A DNA stretch of 64,000 nucleotides, taken from contig WELB01000114.1 in the NCBI GenBank assembly GCA_009602725.1, positions 97,619-161,618 of the forward strand. The letters run 5' to 3'. Numbering within the stretch: the first letter of the stretch is position 1; every line of letters starts with the position of its first letter. Source of the DNA: Spirogloea muscicola (lineage: Eukaryota > Streptophyta > Zygnematophyceae > Spirogloeales > Spirogloeaceae). The translations under genes were made by a program, and so were the position numbers. Shown here in pieces: positions 47,800 to 61,554 of the stretch. Below the pieces are notes generated by a model that was given only the letters and a program-made list of their open reading frames with translations, was not told where the DNA came from and did not search any database.

Positions 47800-48065
47800 C
47801 CCACCCCCCTCGTACAGAAAGAAAGTGCTCTTTCAAAGGCGGAGGGCTGTGAAGAGCCAGCCACAATGATGGACAGGTTCGAAGGGCCGGAAGGCACCAA
47901 CACATAGCAACGAAGAGAAGTCGCCCTGAAAAAGCCATCACCTGGGGCTCGTCAGGCGAACGCGTCACATACAAGGTTGCCAAGGTACATCCTGGGCTGG
48001 CCTTCTCTATAGATGCCGTCCCTTTGAGAAGATTCTTTCGGGGCTGACCCTTTTGCAGCCACAGT

Positions 48066-48150
48066 TTGCAAGCGCGGCCAGATTAACTGGTGGCTGGGAG
48101 AGGCCAGCCCAAAAGAATGGACAAGGCCTGAAGGAGTCGGAGTGCTAAGG
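48066..48150 (-). repeat. Hairpin element copy, truncated
   Basis: The same start (GCAAGCGCGGCCAGATTAAC) and hairpin as at 47322, ending after AGTCGGAGTGCTAAGG. It is followed at once by the inverted repeat at 48157-48187 (arms TCTCGTTTCACCA, 13 bp, 5-base loop). Confidence 0.8.
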
Positions 48151-48604
48151 TCGGAGTCTCGTTTCACCACGTCCTGGTGAAACGAGAGCGACAAGAAGTG
48201 GCGTGTATGCCAATCGATGCATGAAAAGAGCTGGATCAAATCCGTGAGCCCGCAGCATGGTCGCTGCAGCAAGAGGAAAAGAGTTGAAGTGGAGGGCTAC
48301 TCCAGTGCAGGCTTGTGGAGGACGGTCGTCCAATCTCTACAACTGCCCCGCATTTCTTACTTTTGTGGGCTGGCGTCTCTCATCCCTCGCCCCCTTTGGA
48401 AGGACTATTTGGGCTGGCCTAAGATACAGCTCTTCAATGTAAGGCAATGGCTTTGAGAGGCCCTTAGGAGTCAGAAAGCGTAGTCACTCAGAATGCAAAA
48501 CATCATTGAGAATGACAAATCACTTCCTTTTCTTTCATAACATCGCACCGATAGGACGCCAAATAGTGCTGTGAGGCAGGGGGCCTAATATTTCGAAAGA
48601 CTTA

Positions 48605-48890
48605 GTCACTCAGAGAAGAGGAGAAGGGCTCGCCCATTGAGGATAGGGGCTGGAAAAAGCCAGCCCAGAAAAGAATGAACAAAGGACGAGAAGGGGCCAG
48701 GGGAAGTACGAAAACAACAAGCACAGAAAGAAGCAAGCGCGGCCAGATTAACTGGTGGCTGGGAGAGGCCAGCCCAAAAGAATGGACAAGGTCTGAAGGA
48801 GTCGGAGTGCTAAGGACTGAGACAGCAGTAAGCGAACTCTCAGTAACCTCTCGTCAGTAGATGCAAATCTGAGTAGCTAGCAAAGAAACG
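48605..48890. repeat. Two adjacent hairpin elements
   Basis: 48605-48725 is the reverse of the 27735-27895 unit (GGATAGGGGCTGGAAAAAGC, CAGCCCAGAAAAGAATGAAC). 48731-48885 is the longest GCAAGCGCGG-type copy, reaching CAGTAACCTCTCGTCAGTAG, that is, the TTACTGAG head seen from the other strand. Confidence 0.8.
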
Positions 48891-50600
48891 AAGCAGCTAC
48901 GAAGCACTCAGTAAGCCCTGAGAAGAAGTAAGTTCTTCCAGAGGGGGCGAGGGCTGTGTAAAGCCAGCCCAGAAACGCAAGACATAATTCAGGACGACAT
49001 TCCAGAGCCCATCTCTCACAATCCCGGTAAGCTGACGACACTTGGACAAAGGAACAGCTTTCAACGCAAGGCAATGGCTGTGAGAGGCCAGCCCAAAGAG
49101 GAGAAAAAGAGAGACACTTCCAGTAGAGGGCGATGGCTGTGATTGGCTAGCCCAGGAAAGGTATCAACCAAAATCCAAAGGGGCCAGAAGAGCGCTAGAG
49201 CACACAGCCCAAAGGAAACAGATTTACCAGCGTAAGGCGATGGCTGTGAGAGGAAAGCCCAAAGGAATGTACAAGAAGAGAGAAGGGGCACGGCTCGCAT
49301 GAGCGATGCAAGCCGATATAATGTTCAGGCAAAAGGATAAAAGCTAGTGCCAAACGTGGGGCTACATATAACGAAGCCCTATGCTAAGGTGGCTAAGGTG
49401 ACAATGTGACGGGAGCACCCAAGAAACGCGTCAAGAGAAAGGAAAGTGGCTCTCCCAAGGGGGCAAGGGCTGCGAACAGCCAGCTCGAGAAGACGACGAG
49501 GTCCAAGCGAGAGCAGGCGCGCGTCCAAGAGTGAAGATACCCTTTCACGAGATGGCGATGGCTGTGATTGGGCAAGACAGACAGAGGACGCCGAGATCGT
49601 GCTGTGAGGGAGGGGCTGCGGAGCAGCTGCCGCGCGGCGCGGCCGGCGCCGCCAATGGTTCGCGGCGGCGGCGCCGCCGCCGCGGAGCTCCGCGCCGCGC
49701 GGATGGCGGGCCCGAGATATTTTGGAACTGAGGGGGCCCACCCCCGCTGGGGGGGCCCAGCTGGAGCGCCCCCACCCACTCGGAGGCGAGGCGCTGATAA
49801 GGAGATCGGGTTGAGAGTGGGGAGAGGGGTGGGTTGGCCGGCACCCCCGGCGGCCGGCGGCAACGTCGTCGTGTGTCAGCCTGTTTGCAGCGAGCTCAGG
49901 ATTCGCATCAGAAGCGACAGCCCTTCCGCGTTCGAGGCGCACTGGCTGTGAGAAGGACGTGGCTGTCGCCAAGGGGGCAAGGGGCGTGAACAGCCAGCCC
50001 AAAGCGCAAGCATTGACAAGGTCCGAAGCTGCCTGCTGCCTCTGGCTCTGGCCAGGGGACCCACTTCCAGGAGCCTAGCTTCTCTGACCTGAGGCTGCTT
50101 AGCAGGGGTTACTGAGTAATACGTAGCTGCTTTGTTTCTTGTTGTGCTTGTTTTCCTTAGCGCTTCCCCTGGCCCCCTTCTCGTACTTGGTTCCCTCTTT
50201 TTGGGCTGGCTTTTCCAGCCCCTATCCTCAATGGGCGAGCCCGTTCTCTTGTCCGAAGCGGCCAGAAGCGCATTCGCAAAGCTGAGAGGCCAGCCCACAA
50301 ATGCACAAGGACTGAAAGGGCCGAAAGGCGCAAAAAGCATGACAGCTCACCAGAAAGAATTGAGCCCCTCCAACGGGGCGGGGGGCGGGGGGCTCGACCA
50401 CCTTTCTGGTCGAGCGTAAGCTGGTGACAGCAGGGCTTCATTGCCGTCCGGTGTTCGGGCATCAGGTAGCGACCAGCTGACTCGTAATTACTGAGCGGGT
50501 CAGCTTAGCAGCAGGTGATGTACATCTGTTTATGTGCTTCCCTTCTGTACTTTGGCCACTCAAGCCACTCTGCCACAACTTCGCCAACTTTTCCACTCGA
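48891..50600. repeat. Dense array of diverged hairpin units
   Basis: Units recur about every 60-150 bases: 48930-48980 (GGGCTGTGTAAAGCCAGCCC), 49060-49095, 49110-49155, 49230-49265, 49440-49500 and 49965-50030 (GTGAACAGCCAGCCC). 50095-50245 is a near-intact copy of the 27735 unit. 50270-50330 has GAGAGGCCAGCCCAC. 50440-50600 is a copy of the 42945 module. In between, 49590-49870 is GC-rich low-complexity sequence with no gene seen. Confidence 0.7.
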
Positions 50601-50988
50601 GCAGCTCCCCTGGTGGGCTCCAGGTTGTGCCAAAGGCCAACGGCAGCACAGGAAAATAAAAGACAGTTTCTTAGAAGAAAGAAAGCACGAAAGTGTGCGT
50701 GGCACTGGCTGTGACGTGCCAGTCCACAAGAGAATTGACATGAGAAGTCAATGTCACGGGGTGCATGGGAGCCGGTGGCTAGGCCCTTATGCAGTGGCTG
50801 GTGTGGCGTGCAACAATCGGCGCCAAGGCCAGCAGGGTGAGCAGCCCAGCTTCAGTGTTTCTTGGTCGCTTCATAGAAAAAGAATGAATTCTGGTTTCTG
50901 GGCTGGCTAATCACAGCCATCGCCGTCTTTTGGGAGTGTCTTTCTTCCTAGGTGTGTCGCATGCGCCCCTCGGTCTTGCTTCGACGTT

Positions 50989-51130
50989 CCAGGCTTCTGC
51001 AGTACACTTCCAAGCAGGCCACGCCTTAGCTGCTGCTTCTTAATCCTGCCAGCGCAGCTGGAAAACGTGGCAGGATTAAGAAGCAGCAGCTAAGGCGTGG
51101 CCTGCTTGGAAGTGTACTGCAGAAGCCTGG
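50989..51130. repeat. Perfect 63-bp inverted repeat with 16-base loop
   Basis: Left arm 50989-51051 begins CCAGGCTTCTGCAGTACACT; right arm 51068-51130 is its exact reverse complement; the loop is GCGCAGCTGGAAAACG. A transcript would fold into a long perfect hairpin. There is no coding capacity, no flanking direct repeat that I can see, and it lies between two hairpin-family units (50900 and 51245). Confidence 0.93.
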
Positions 51131-52182
51131 CGCGCTACTCTGACTTGCCGCTGCTGACTAGATATCTTGAGCACCCTTTCTTGTAGCCACACGTCGGCGT
51201 GTGATTAGCGGTATCCGGTCTCTTCAGACCTTGTCCATCTTTTCTGGGCTGTTATTTCACAGCCATTGGTCTCGTTTAGGAGAACCTTTCTTTCCTTCTC
51301 CTCCTTTCTTTCCCCCCCTCCAGAGGCATACCATGATGATGCCGCCTGTCATTGTCTTGTGAAAGCCACAACGAGATTGGCAACTGGTCACCTGGCAGCA
51401 CTGTCCACGTGAAGCCTTGCAAACATACCTGTGCTTCTTACTGCTTCTTGCATGCTGCTACAATGTCATTGCGTGCCGGTTGTTTCATGTCAAAGTGTAT
51501 AGGGACAGTGATTTCTCCAATAAGTCCTCAAATTGCTTCATGCAGCAACAACGCATCAGGGCCAGATTCCTACAGAGCCACTAGAGTACCAAGCCCTGTA
51601 CTTGCAACTTGACATGATCATTGTCAGCAGCAAGATATCACACCAATAATCGGATTTGTTTCATGTGCGGCCGACTTACTAATGTAATCACCTTGTCCTG
51701 TAACAAAATGACGTAGTAACAATTGCAATGGTGCATGTAGGAAATTTTACAGATCCCTGCATGCTGGCTTACTCACAATCAAAGTTGCATGCACTAAACA
51801 CTTCATTTTATATAATGTTCTGTTTAAGCCTGCAAGCAATCAAAGCGAGGTAGTAGGACCAGCTTGCAAGCTGTTGCACACGTGACAAGCTAAAGAGCCC
51901 AATTTCCTGCCCTGGTGCACGATATGTACAGCACCACATGAGCTTATGTGGTGCTTCTGTGTAAGCACTAGAGCTAGAACTTACTAAACCTAGGGCTTCT
52001 ATCCAATTATCTACAGACATACAGGTACAACCACCAGCAAGCCTTTGCTCGGCTTGCACTCGGGCGAAAAGGCAGACTTCACAAAGAGCATGCTGAGGCT
52101 GCGGGCTATGCTGCAGCAATGCAGGGTTGTCACTATGCCTACCTAAGCAGAGGAGACAGCAGCATGTGCGAGCAGGATGTGC
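51131..52182. other. Intergenic; one hairpin unit, otherwise unassigned
   Basis: 51215-51290 is a unit (TCTTCAGACCTTGTCCATCT, TGGGCTGTTATTTCACAGCC). From 51300 to 52182 there is ordinary sequence with no recognised gene; it is the 3' flank of the metallophosphoesterase. Confidence 0.55.
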
Positions 52183-55100
52183 TCAGGGTAGCTGCTTGTC
52201 CTGGCAAGCTTCATACTGGCCATACGTTGAGTACTCTAACGAGCAATGCACAGTCCGAGGGCAGCTCTCGCAACAGTCCCGGCTCTCCTCAGGAGGCCAT
52301 TCGCCGCTTGGCGTCATGCTCCCTGCTGCACGCAGCGAGCAGAAGGCTCCAAATTTCTCCGTTGGATGCCCTGCCACAGTAAACACAGCAGCAACTACTC
52401 AGATACAGGCAGCCAGCACAATCCAAGAAGCTCAAACAGGTTGTTCTCAAAGTCGACTCACCGCCATTGTCACCAGGCACAGTGCCACATATAAGGGCGA
52501 CGCACACAGACAAGTGGCACAGCACACAAGGCTCACCAGAAGCATTGAAAAAGGAGGATGCCAGGAGGCCCATGTTTTCCGAGTCCAGCCTCTTTACACC
52601 ATACAAAGTCTGGGCTTGATAGTGGACCTTCCACATTGTTGCTTTGGGCTCCTGTGACAAGTGCAGCAGCCATGCCTCAGAGACTGCATACGTCCATCGT
52701 TTTATTATGGACCTCCACAAGCGTCCTTGCAGAAGCCCACTACCTTGACATTATGATGCACACACCCTGATCTCAAGATGCTGCACCTTGGTGGTACAAT
52801 CATCCTTAAGTTTTTGACTGAGATTGAGCAACCAGATGATGCACAACATCTCCAAGAAGTGGCCCCACTTGCTAGGATACTAGCGTTATGCATAAGAATA
52901 GAAGCTTGCAGTTGCGAAAAGATTGCCATAATAGCATACGCAACCTATCAAACTCCCAAGGAAAGGGTGGTGCCAGCAACTCAGTGGCTGGGAGAGCGAA
53001 TACCTTGAAGTTGGCAGTATGCTGCGTGTAATCTATCAGTTGCTGGTATCGGTCATATCGAAAAAGGCGAAATGCTGGCCGATTGAAGAAGATGGGGCTC
53101 AGTGATGGTGCAATAAGTATGGCAGAGCCCTTGCAGGTCCGTCGCTCAACCTGCTGCGAAAGCGTGTCCCCTCCGCCAACGTCCTCAGACTTCTGATTGT
53201 CCGGCAGGCCCACTGATAAACCCCGAGGACTGTGCTCTTTTCCCAAGGACCTCTTTGCACGCGCTTGCATTCCAAGCACCTGTGAAACAGCATACAGCTG
53301 AAGCAGCTTCCGCACGGAGGCCCTTGGCTGTAACACTGCCTCCTCACTGCCACGAACTTGGGGCAGTTCGCCAGCGCTCTTGATGTCTGGTCCAGGCAGG
53401 TCGGCGCCTGTATCATCATCAGCTTCATCGAGCGCTTCGTTGCTTATGTTGTCCATGCCATGCACTGGCGTCTCTGCAGGAGTATCATCCTTGGGAGGAG
53501 TGTACACTGCATTGAGGGGCAGCGGCCGCATCAGCCGGAATTGATCCCGATGCAAGTACCCAAAGAGCTGCCCCACAATCACGTCACTGTACGTGAGTAC
53601 AGTGCGCAGATAGCGCTCCTCGAAGCGGGGGTGCCACAGTGGTCCTCCACCACGCATATTCACACCGGGAGGCATGTGACCAGCAATCAGGATTTTGCGT
53701 CCCTGCAAAATCAAGGTGCATATAGTTGTCAAGCTTGGTCACTACATCACATCAGCAGACATGGATCTGCAACCACCTACAGCTCTGATCCCTCCTGACT
53801 CCTGACTATATCGAGCTAAGACCTGGCAAGTCATGGTAAGGCTAGCTGGCAGCCCAGCAATCTCCTTGCTCCAATCATCCCATCTAATCTTTGGAATAGA
53901 CGCATGAAAAGAATCAAAAAGCTTGTAAGATAAGGGGCATAAGCCTGGTAATCATACTGGTTGGTTCTGGCACTGACAACCCACGCAACACTGTACCAAA
54001 CCGTCTAACATTGTGCGTTGACGCATTGCAAGTTAACCATGCCAGCAACTCACCCAGTGCCGTGCCTGGTCCAACTCATTTTCCAACCAGCTAAGCTGGC
54101 CCCCGGGGTCTGTCTCAAATCTTGACACAGCTCGATTCCACATCTGTGAACATCGATGGTAAAGATCGAGTCAACGGAAGGGAATAGCGACTGCTGGCAG
54201 ACAGACTATGAAGTCAAGCCACGCTGTGGTGTTGACAGAAATATTGGGCATAGTGATAGGAAGCAAGGATAGCAAGTGTTTGAGCATGCTATGGAAGCTC
54301 TTTGGATCACTGCTATCTAACCAGTTACTACCTCAGTCAAATTGTTTTACATGCCTACTAGACCAGCAACAGACACAGAAAGCTGGCAAACATACTGAAT
54401 AATAAACTGTATTCAGGACAATGACCGCCATATTGAATGGCTGAGCTGGACGCCCTGGCCGAGCAGGCGCATCAATCAGTGCTGTATAATATCCACCTGC
54501 ATATCGGCACATGAAGCCAAAGTAGTCAGACATAAGTATCTGGGGGTCCGATGGACTCACTCTACAGTACTGAGCGCTTCACTACATTGCGTCGAACTCG
54601 AGGAGACAGCTTGCAGGCCTGCCAGCAACTCGGCAGGGTCATATGGCTTACAACAAACCCAAGGCTGTAGCGCTACTGCTTTTTATATACTTAACAATGT
54701 AACAATTTATAATACTTATCAATGACATGCATGGCTGACATGCTGCATCCAAGAGACATCGCGGCTGGACAGCAGCCGATTGCTTCGAAGAGAATCTCAG
54801 TGCCGACAAATTGTAAGAAAAGCAGGTGTAGACTAGTAAGTTCAGACACAGGAAGTAAGTAAGACTAGCACCTCTACGGAAGGTAGCCAGTGCATCCGGG
54901 CTGGCCTGTGATACAAAGTGACACCCAAGCAAGGCCAAGAATCTTAAGTGAGTCTCCATGTCATGGCTCCAACAGTGTGACAGGGCAAGACAATGTGTCC
55001 AACATGACAATCAGTGACCTTAATGTGGACTACAATACTGGTAGAAAGGACCAAATCAACAGGCTCATGGCAAATGAGCATGGGCTCACAAAAGGTGCCG

Positions 55101-57170
55101 GACAACTTCATCACGTGATTCTGATAGTAATGGCGTGCTCTAGTGGAGCAAGCCTGAGTGAGTGATATTCTATACCTCGGACAGGGGTTCATGCCACGTC
55201 CTCGCAAGATGCGCTAGCCACCTTGTATGTTTCCCGCCAAGGGAGTGCGACCTGCACCATGTCGCACCTAAGAAATCAGCTCACTCCTCTCATCGTGTCC
55301 GTTTGACGTTAAAAGCTGTGCGTACTACTTCATGACTACAATCTTCTTGTGGGACATTGTTACAAAGCTTGTACGCAAGCAATAACCAAAACGTGGTGTG
55401 CAAGTCAGTTGAATGCTTGAGCTGCTCCCTGCTTCACTATAATCAGTCATGTATTACAGTGATGGATATGACAACATCCAGACATAAACGGATATCACGG
55501 AAGCAAGACTCACGGCATCATGTCATTGCCTCCAACGGCATACAGTATCCTCGTCAGCCGGTCTGGGAAGGCACCCCGGATCTCTTTATGCACCTGAATG
55601 TCACGTATGCAGGAAATTGCCCGGCAGAGCCAAACACTCATTATCAAAATCATATAGGAAGGCAGAATACATCTGGTAGCAGCAGTCAACCTTAGGATCA
55701 TAAGCTACGAAGCTGAGCATGCTTGAACAACAGTGACCACTTGTAGCAGCTGGGTGAACGAACAAACAAGATCTTGATTGTGAGCAAGTGCATGGTCCTT
55801 TGCAGAAAGAAAGGGGCAAAAATGATAAGTCGTACAATCGCCCCGATATTACCACAACCTGACAATGTGAAAGCCAAGGTAAGAATAGGTTGTAAGCTAA
55901 AACCTGCTGGACGGCGTCGGTGACATCTTGCCGTGATGAGACATTGTGGGCGGCGCTGTCGCCAGTGACGAGGATGAAGTCTGGGCGCTTGGACACATGC
56001 GCCATGGTAGCTAGAGAGCTTCTCAGCAGCGACAGCGGCCTGCACCAACAGGCCAGGGTCAGAAGGCTGACAAGGGGCTTCTGCAGATCAGAGTAGGGCC
56101 ACATTCAGCAAAACACTGGAAGGTGGCCAAGATTCACAGAACAATGGCGACTGGCAGACAGGCATGGCAACCCTGGATGGGTGAGGCGGCATTCCAGATG
56201 AGGCGCTTACGTGTCACAACCATTCCGGCCATTCACTGCCGGGCTTGTCCCTTCCCCAGGCTCCCGACAGGCACTGTCCTTTGTCCCCGTCGACCTGCGG
56301 TATCACATAGCCATTGCCGCATGGAATGGAAGAGCCTGATAAATTGCCGCAGAACAGCTATCTTCCAAGGCTGTGAACCCAATGCTGGACAACTGCTGTA
56401 GCTAAGGGCAGCCATGGTGCTCATTAACGACTGCAAGAGGCGGAACTTCTGGGACAGTGGCCACGCCCACCTGTACTGGAGGTCGAGGTGAACATCTGAG
56501 AGCTGGTAGAAGACAAAAATCTTCTCCTCGCGAATCTCCTCAGCGACGCTGAGCGTGTACACCATGGTCGTGGCGAGTGCTCCGAGGAGCACCGCAGAAA
56601 AGAGTAGCAGCGGCGCGACCCACTCGTGGAAGGTCGCATTGCACTGCTGCTGCCGGCCGCTGCCATGGCCGCGCCGCAGGCCTCGCCGCAGGTCGACGGA
56701 GCACGCCGCAGGTAGCGCAGCGGCAGCGGCAGTGCTGGCCACTCGGCTGCCGCCAACATCCTTTGCGCTGGAAGGCGCGGGGCCCAGGGGGTTGGGCGAC
56801 TCGGGCACGACGTCTGGCGGAGCCGAGAGCCGCGGCGACCTGTACTCTCGGTGCGGCGTCTGCAGGCCAGGCGAGCTGAAGCTGCGCTGGGGCGGCGGCG
56901 GCGGCGGGGCCGCTGGGCGCGCGATGGGTGAGTCCAGAGCCCCCGCTCCCGGCGACTGTTGCCGTGCGACCGCCGAGGCGTCGAGCGGCGTCGGCTTCGT
57001 CACACGGTGGTGGTGGTGATTGGGATGGTGATGATGGTGGTTGTGTGGCGGCGCGGCGGAGGCGGCGTCGCCGGCGGCGCCGCCAAAGAGCCGCCGCGGG
57101 CTCGTCGGGATCCGGATGCTGGGCGACGGCGGGTGCTCGTGCGACGGCCGCTGCGCCACGGCGCAGGGCG
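52183..57170 (-). CDS. Membrane-anchored calcineurin-like metallophosphoesterase (acid sphingomyelinase / endopolyphosphatase-like), 5' end in a gap
   Basis: Probably hydrolyses phosphodiesters or polyphosphate on the lumenal side of a membrane; the substrate is unknown. Exons: 57170-56471 (open into the gap), about 56039- or 56066-55904, 55593-55514, an unresolved join, 54905-54872, 54496-54396, 54143-54054, 53702-53004, 52651-52537 and 52325-52183 (TGA). Phases agree throughout, except across the unresolved join. A Pro/Ser/His-rich N-terminal region precedes one membrane anchor (LLLFSAVLLGALATTMVYTL), consistent with a type II protein. Metal-site motifs in order: QLSDVHLDLQY (DxH), DFILVTGDSAAHN (GD), YAVGGNDMMP (GNxD position), ILIAGHMPPGVN (GH) and GQLFGYLHRD (GHxH position). 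Family members end with a Cys-rich tail, here CCESCPRTVHCSLEY. Two motifs deviate from consensus (GGND, and Tyr for the first His of GHxH), so activity is uncertain. The start codon is not visible. Confidence 0.82.
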
Positions 57171-57485
57171 NNNNNNNNNNNNNNNNNNNNNNNNNNNNNN
57201 NNNNNNNNNNNNNNNNNNNNNNNNNNNNNNNNNNNNNNNNNNNNNNNNNNNNNNNNNNNNNNNNNNNNNNNNNNNNNNNNNNNNNNNNNNNNNNNNNNNN
57301 NNNNNNNNNNNNNNNNNNNNNNNNNNNNNNNNNNNNNNNNNNNNNNNNNNNNNNNNNNNNNNNNNNNNNNNNNNNNNNNNNNNNNNNNNNNNNNNNNNNN
57401 NNNNNNNNNNNNNNNNNNNNNNNNNNNNNNNNNNNNNNNNNNNNNNNNNNNNNNNNNNNNNNNNNNNNNNNNNNNNNNNNNNNNN
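57171..57485. other. Assembly gap (315 N)
   Basis: Unsequenced. It hides the 5' end of the metallophosphoesterase gene and adjoins a long A run. Confidence 0.98.
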
Positions 57486-58799
<1,314 letters not shown>

Positions 58800-59960
58800 C
58801 TTGCCAGAAGAGGCTCCTCTGAAAGAGAAGAAGCTCTTCAAGAGCAGTAGGAGGCCCGCCCTTAAATAAAATGAATGAGCTCTTCTGAAGGGGCCGTGGC
58901 TCTGAGAGGCCAGCCCAATGGAGAAAGAAGCAGCTCTTCCAAGGGGCGAGGGCTGCAAAAGGTCAGCCCGCAAGGAGTGGACAAGGTCCGGAAAAGAGCA
59001 GACAGGAGAAGCTCTTCAAGAGCTCTCCGTTCTCCACTGCAAAGGCGCCGTCGCTCTGAAAGAAGAAGCAGCTCTATCCTGCAAGCGAGGGCTGCAAAGG
59101 GCCAGCCCGCTAGAGAGTGACAATGTCCAATATAGACGGAAGCACATAGCATGCAGGAAATAAGCTTTCTCTTAAGATGGCCGCTCAGTAACTCGCATTG
59201 GCTGTCAAAGGCCAGCCTAATTGAAGTAGAAGCTTCTCACAGAAGGTGATGGTTACTTCCCAGGAAGTCCAGCCGAAAAGTGGGCGATGGCTGCAGAAGG
59301 CCAGCTCAAAGAATGGAACAAGGGAGTCCTTATCCGCAGCAGTAATGTAGACATACCTCCCACTACGGGGGAGCCCAGGCGCCGGGAGAGATCTTGCAAA
59401 TTGCTTTCATTTTCTCTTGGGTTGGTAGTTCTATTTTCACAGCCATCTCCTCCTGCAAGACAATACTTATGTTGCGGACGGTTGGGCTAGCTTCTCACCT
59501 CTGCAATTCCCTTCTATAAGAGCTTCTTTCGTCCGTGAGCTTCTCTTTCTTATAGTCACTTGCTTTGCTGAGTTGTTTGCGCTAGAGCCTTTTCGAACCC
59601 TGTCATTTTGAATTCGAGTTGGCCATTCACAGCCACGGCTGCCTTTTGTCAAAAACTGATCTTATTCCCCCAAAACGTGTTTCCATGGCAACAGGTTTCA
59701 GAACTTAGGCACAAGGGGAGCTGCAGGCGTAGGCCGCAGTGCGCGCTCAGCTCAGCCGCAGAACGCTTAGAGTATGAGGCACTCAGAGCAGGTGCTACTC
59801 CACCAAGGGCAATGCTGAGAAGGGGTAGCCCAACGTATGAACAAGCGTCTGCGAGGAAGCCTTGATATAAGACGTAGCACTTCTTATATCAAGGCCTTGC
59901 TATAAGCAGCAGCACTTCTTACGAGGGCTGCAAATAGCCAGCTCAAGAGACAATGACAAG
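58800..59960. repeat. Diverged hairpin-repeat array and a 13-bp inverted repeat
   Basis: Forward units at 58870-58920 (GCTCTGAGAGGCCAGCCCAA), 58930-58985, 59085-59115, 59195-59220 and 59280-59320. Reverse units at 59480-59500 and 59590-59640. 59859-59895 is a fold-back with arms GCCTTGATATAAG and its complement around an 11-base loop. 59920-59965 is a further unit. Confidence 0.6.
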
Positions 59961-61554
59961 GTCCATTTGAGACGGACAGCGGATTGATGCAGAAAAACAA
60001 GCAACCACTAAGAATGGCCGTTCAGTAACCCCTTCTTTTGAGCCGCAAGTCAGAGATACCAGCAGCTGATAGCAGTCACCCCACTGATAGCCGGAGGCGG
60101 CAGCTAGGAGCCGGCAGCCCGCTGATGCAAGGCGTGAGCCAAAGAACACTGCAGGAAAATGGATAGCCGCAATCAGTACACCAGGCCAAAGAGCCTGCGG
60201 CGTTGAAGTCAGTCTGCTCCCCTTGCCGCCCGAGGGACATCGCACATTGCACAAGCGGGTGCAGTAGTCCAAGATAGGACAAACTTCTCAGCAAAGTGCG
60301 TCGCCACTGCAGAAAGCTTTCAAGAACCCCAAGCAACCGCAAGTCGGCAAGAATTGCGGCAGAAGTAAGAAATCTATTTTACAAAAGGGCAATGGCTGTG
60401 TTAGGCCAGACCACAAGGATGGACGAGGTAAGGACTCGTAACGCCAAAAGTCAGAGGCCGCCAGCAGATGCAAGGCGACCGCCTGAATTGTGGAAGAAGA
60501 TGATGAGTCGCATGCGGTATAGCTGCGAGAGCGACCGGCCTGGCCGTACTCAAAGGTGTTGGCTAGTCAGCTCTCTTATCCTTATTCAACGCCTCTCTTA
60601 TCCTTGTTCACTCTTTTGTGGGCTCGCATTTCCCAGCCTTTGCCTACTGTGAAGTAGCTGCTTCTTCTGTTTATGTGGCTGGCTGTTAGGCGAGCCGGCA
60701 GCCTCTGCTGGTATGCGTTTACCACTTTGCACTGCTGCGGCCACTGCTGAGCTTGAGGTCAGCTCCAGCGGCTGCAGCTGTGCCCTCTGACGTGGCCACT
60801 CTGCTGGATATGCTGGCAGCTCTTTGGGGGCGGCAGTGGTGTAGCTCGCCCGGCCCGCCCTTGTTGCCGGCTTGGCAGCCCGAGCGAGGACACCTTGCCA
60901 GGTCCTCGACAAGGGCAGGCTGCAAGAGCAGGTCTGGCACCCTATGTGCACGCCCGTGGCCGTGGTCCTCGGTGAAAATCTGCCAACGTGGATCAGCCCG
61001 ATGTATAGGTGACATTGTAAGAAGTACATGGAAAGATAATATCAGGGCTACCGCTAAGGCTGCTCAGGAGAGCAACTCCACATTCTCTCTGCGGTTGCGC
61101 CCTTTGCGTCGCTGGCACGCCGCTCGCCAAGCTCTGGCAATCTTCCTTGTGTCAAGAACTCTCGGCAGCTCGCAACACCTGACGATGCTGATCACAATCG
61201 GCTAGAATGCTATTAGGATCTGCTGCTGGACTTTCCACAATTACTCTGTAGAGCCTTTTTCAGGCCCCTCAGACCTTGTCCACTCTTTCGGGCTGGCCTC
61301 TCACAGCCATCGCCATTAATGTCCCTTGACCTGTGCTTTCGCCCTGTTACCGAAGCCCCTCTTGGCCTTGAGCTTTGACTTTTGCCGCCCCACTTTTAAT
61401 CAATAAGTTCGCCTGAGCAGTGCACTGGCTCCGCTTGTCCTTTGCACGGCTTGGCCTCCACCTTCAATCATGTGCCCGCTCGCCTCCCCTCGTGGAGGTC
61501 TACGACCTTCGCTCTTGACAGGGCCTCTCGGTACCCCGTACCCTAGCTGGCCCC
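59961..61554. other. Intergenic; scattered repeat units, no gene
   Basis: Hairpin-family fragments at about 60380-60430 (GGCTGTGTTAGGCCAGACCA), 60605-60650 and 61260-61320 (AGACCTTGTCCACTCTTTCG, GGGCTGGCCTCTCACAGCC). A 150-codon frame at 60753-61205 has no recognised domain and overlaps low-information sequence. Confidence 0.5.

Noticed and set aside
60753-61205. 150-codon plus-strand frame
   Set aside because: Composition is biased, there is no recognisable homology, and an equally long frame runs antisense.
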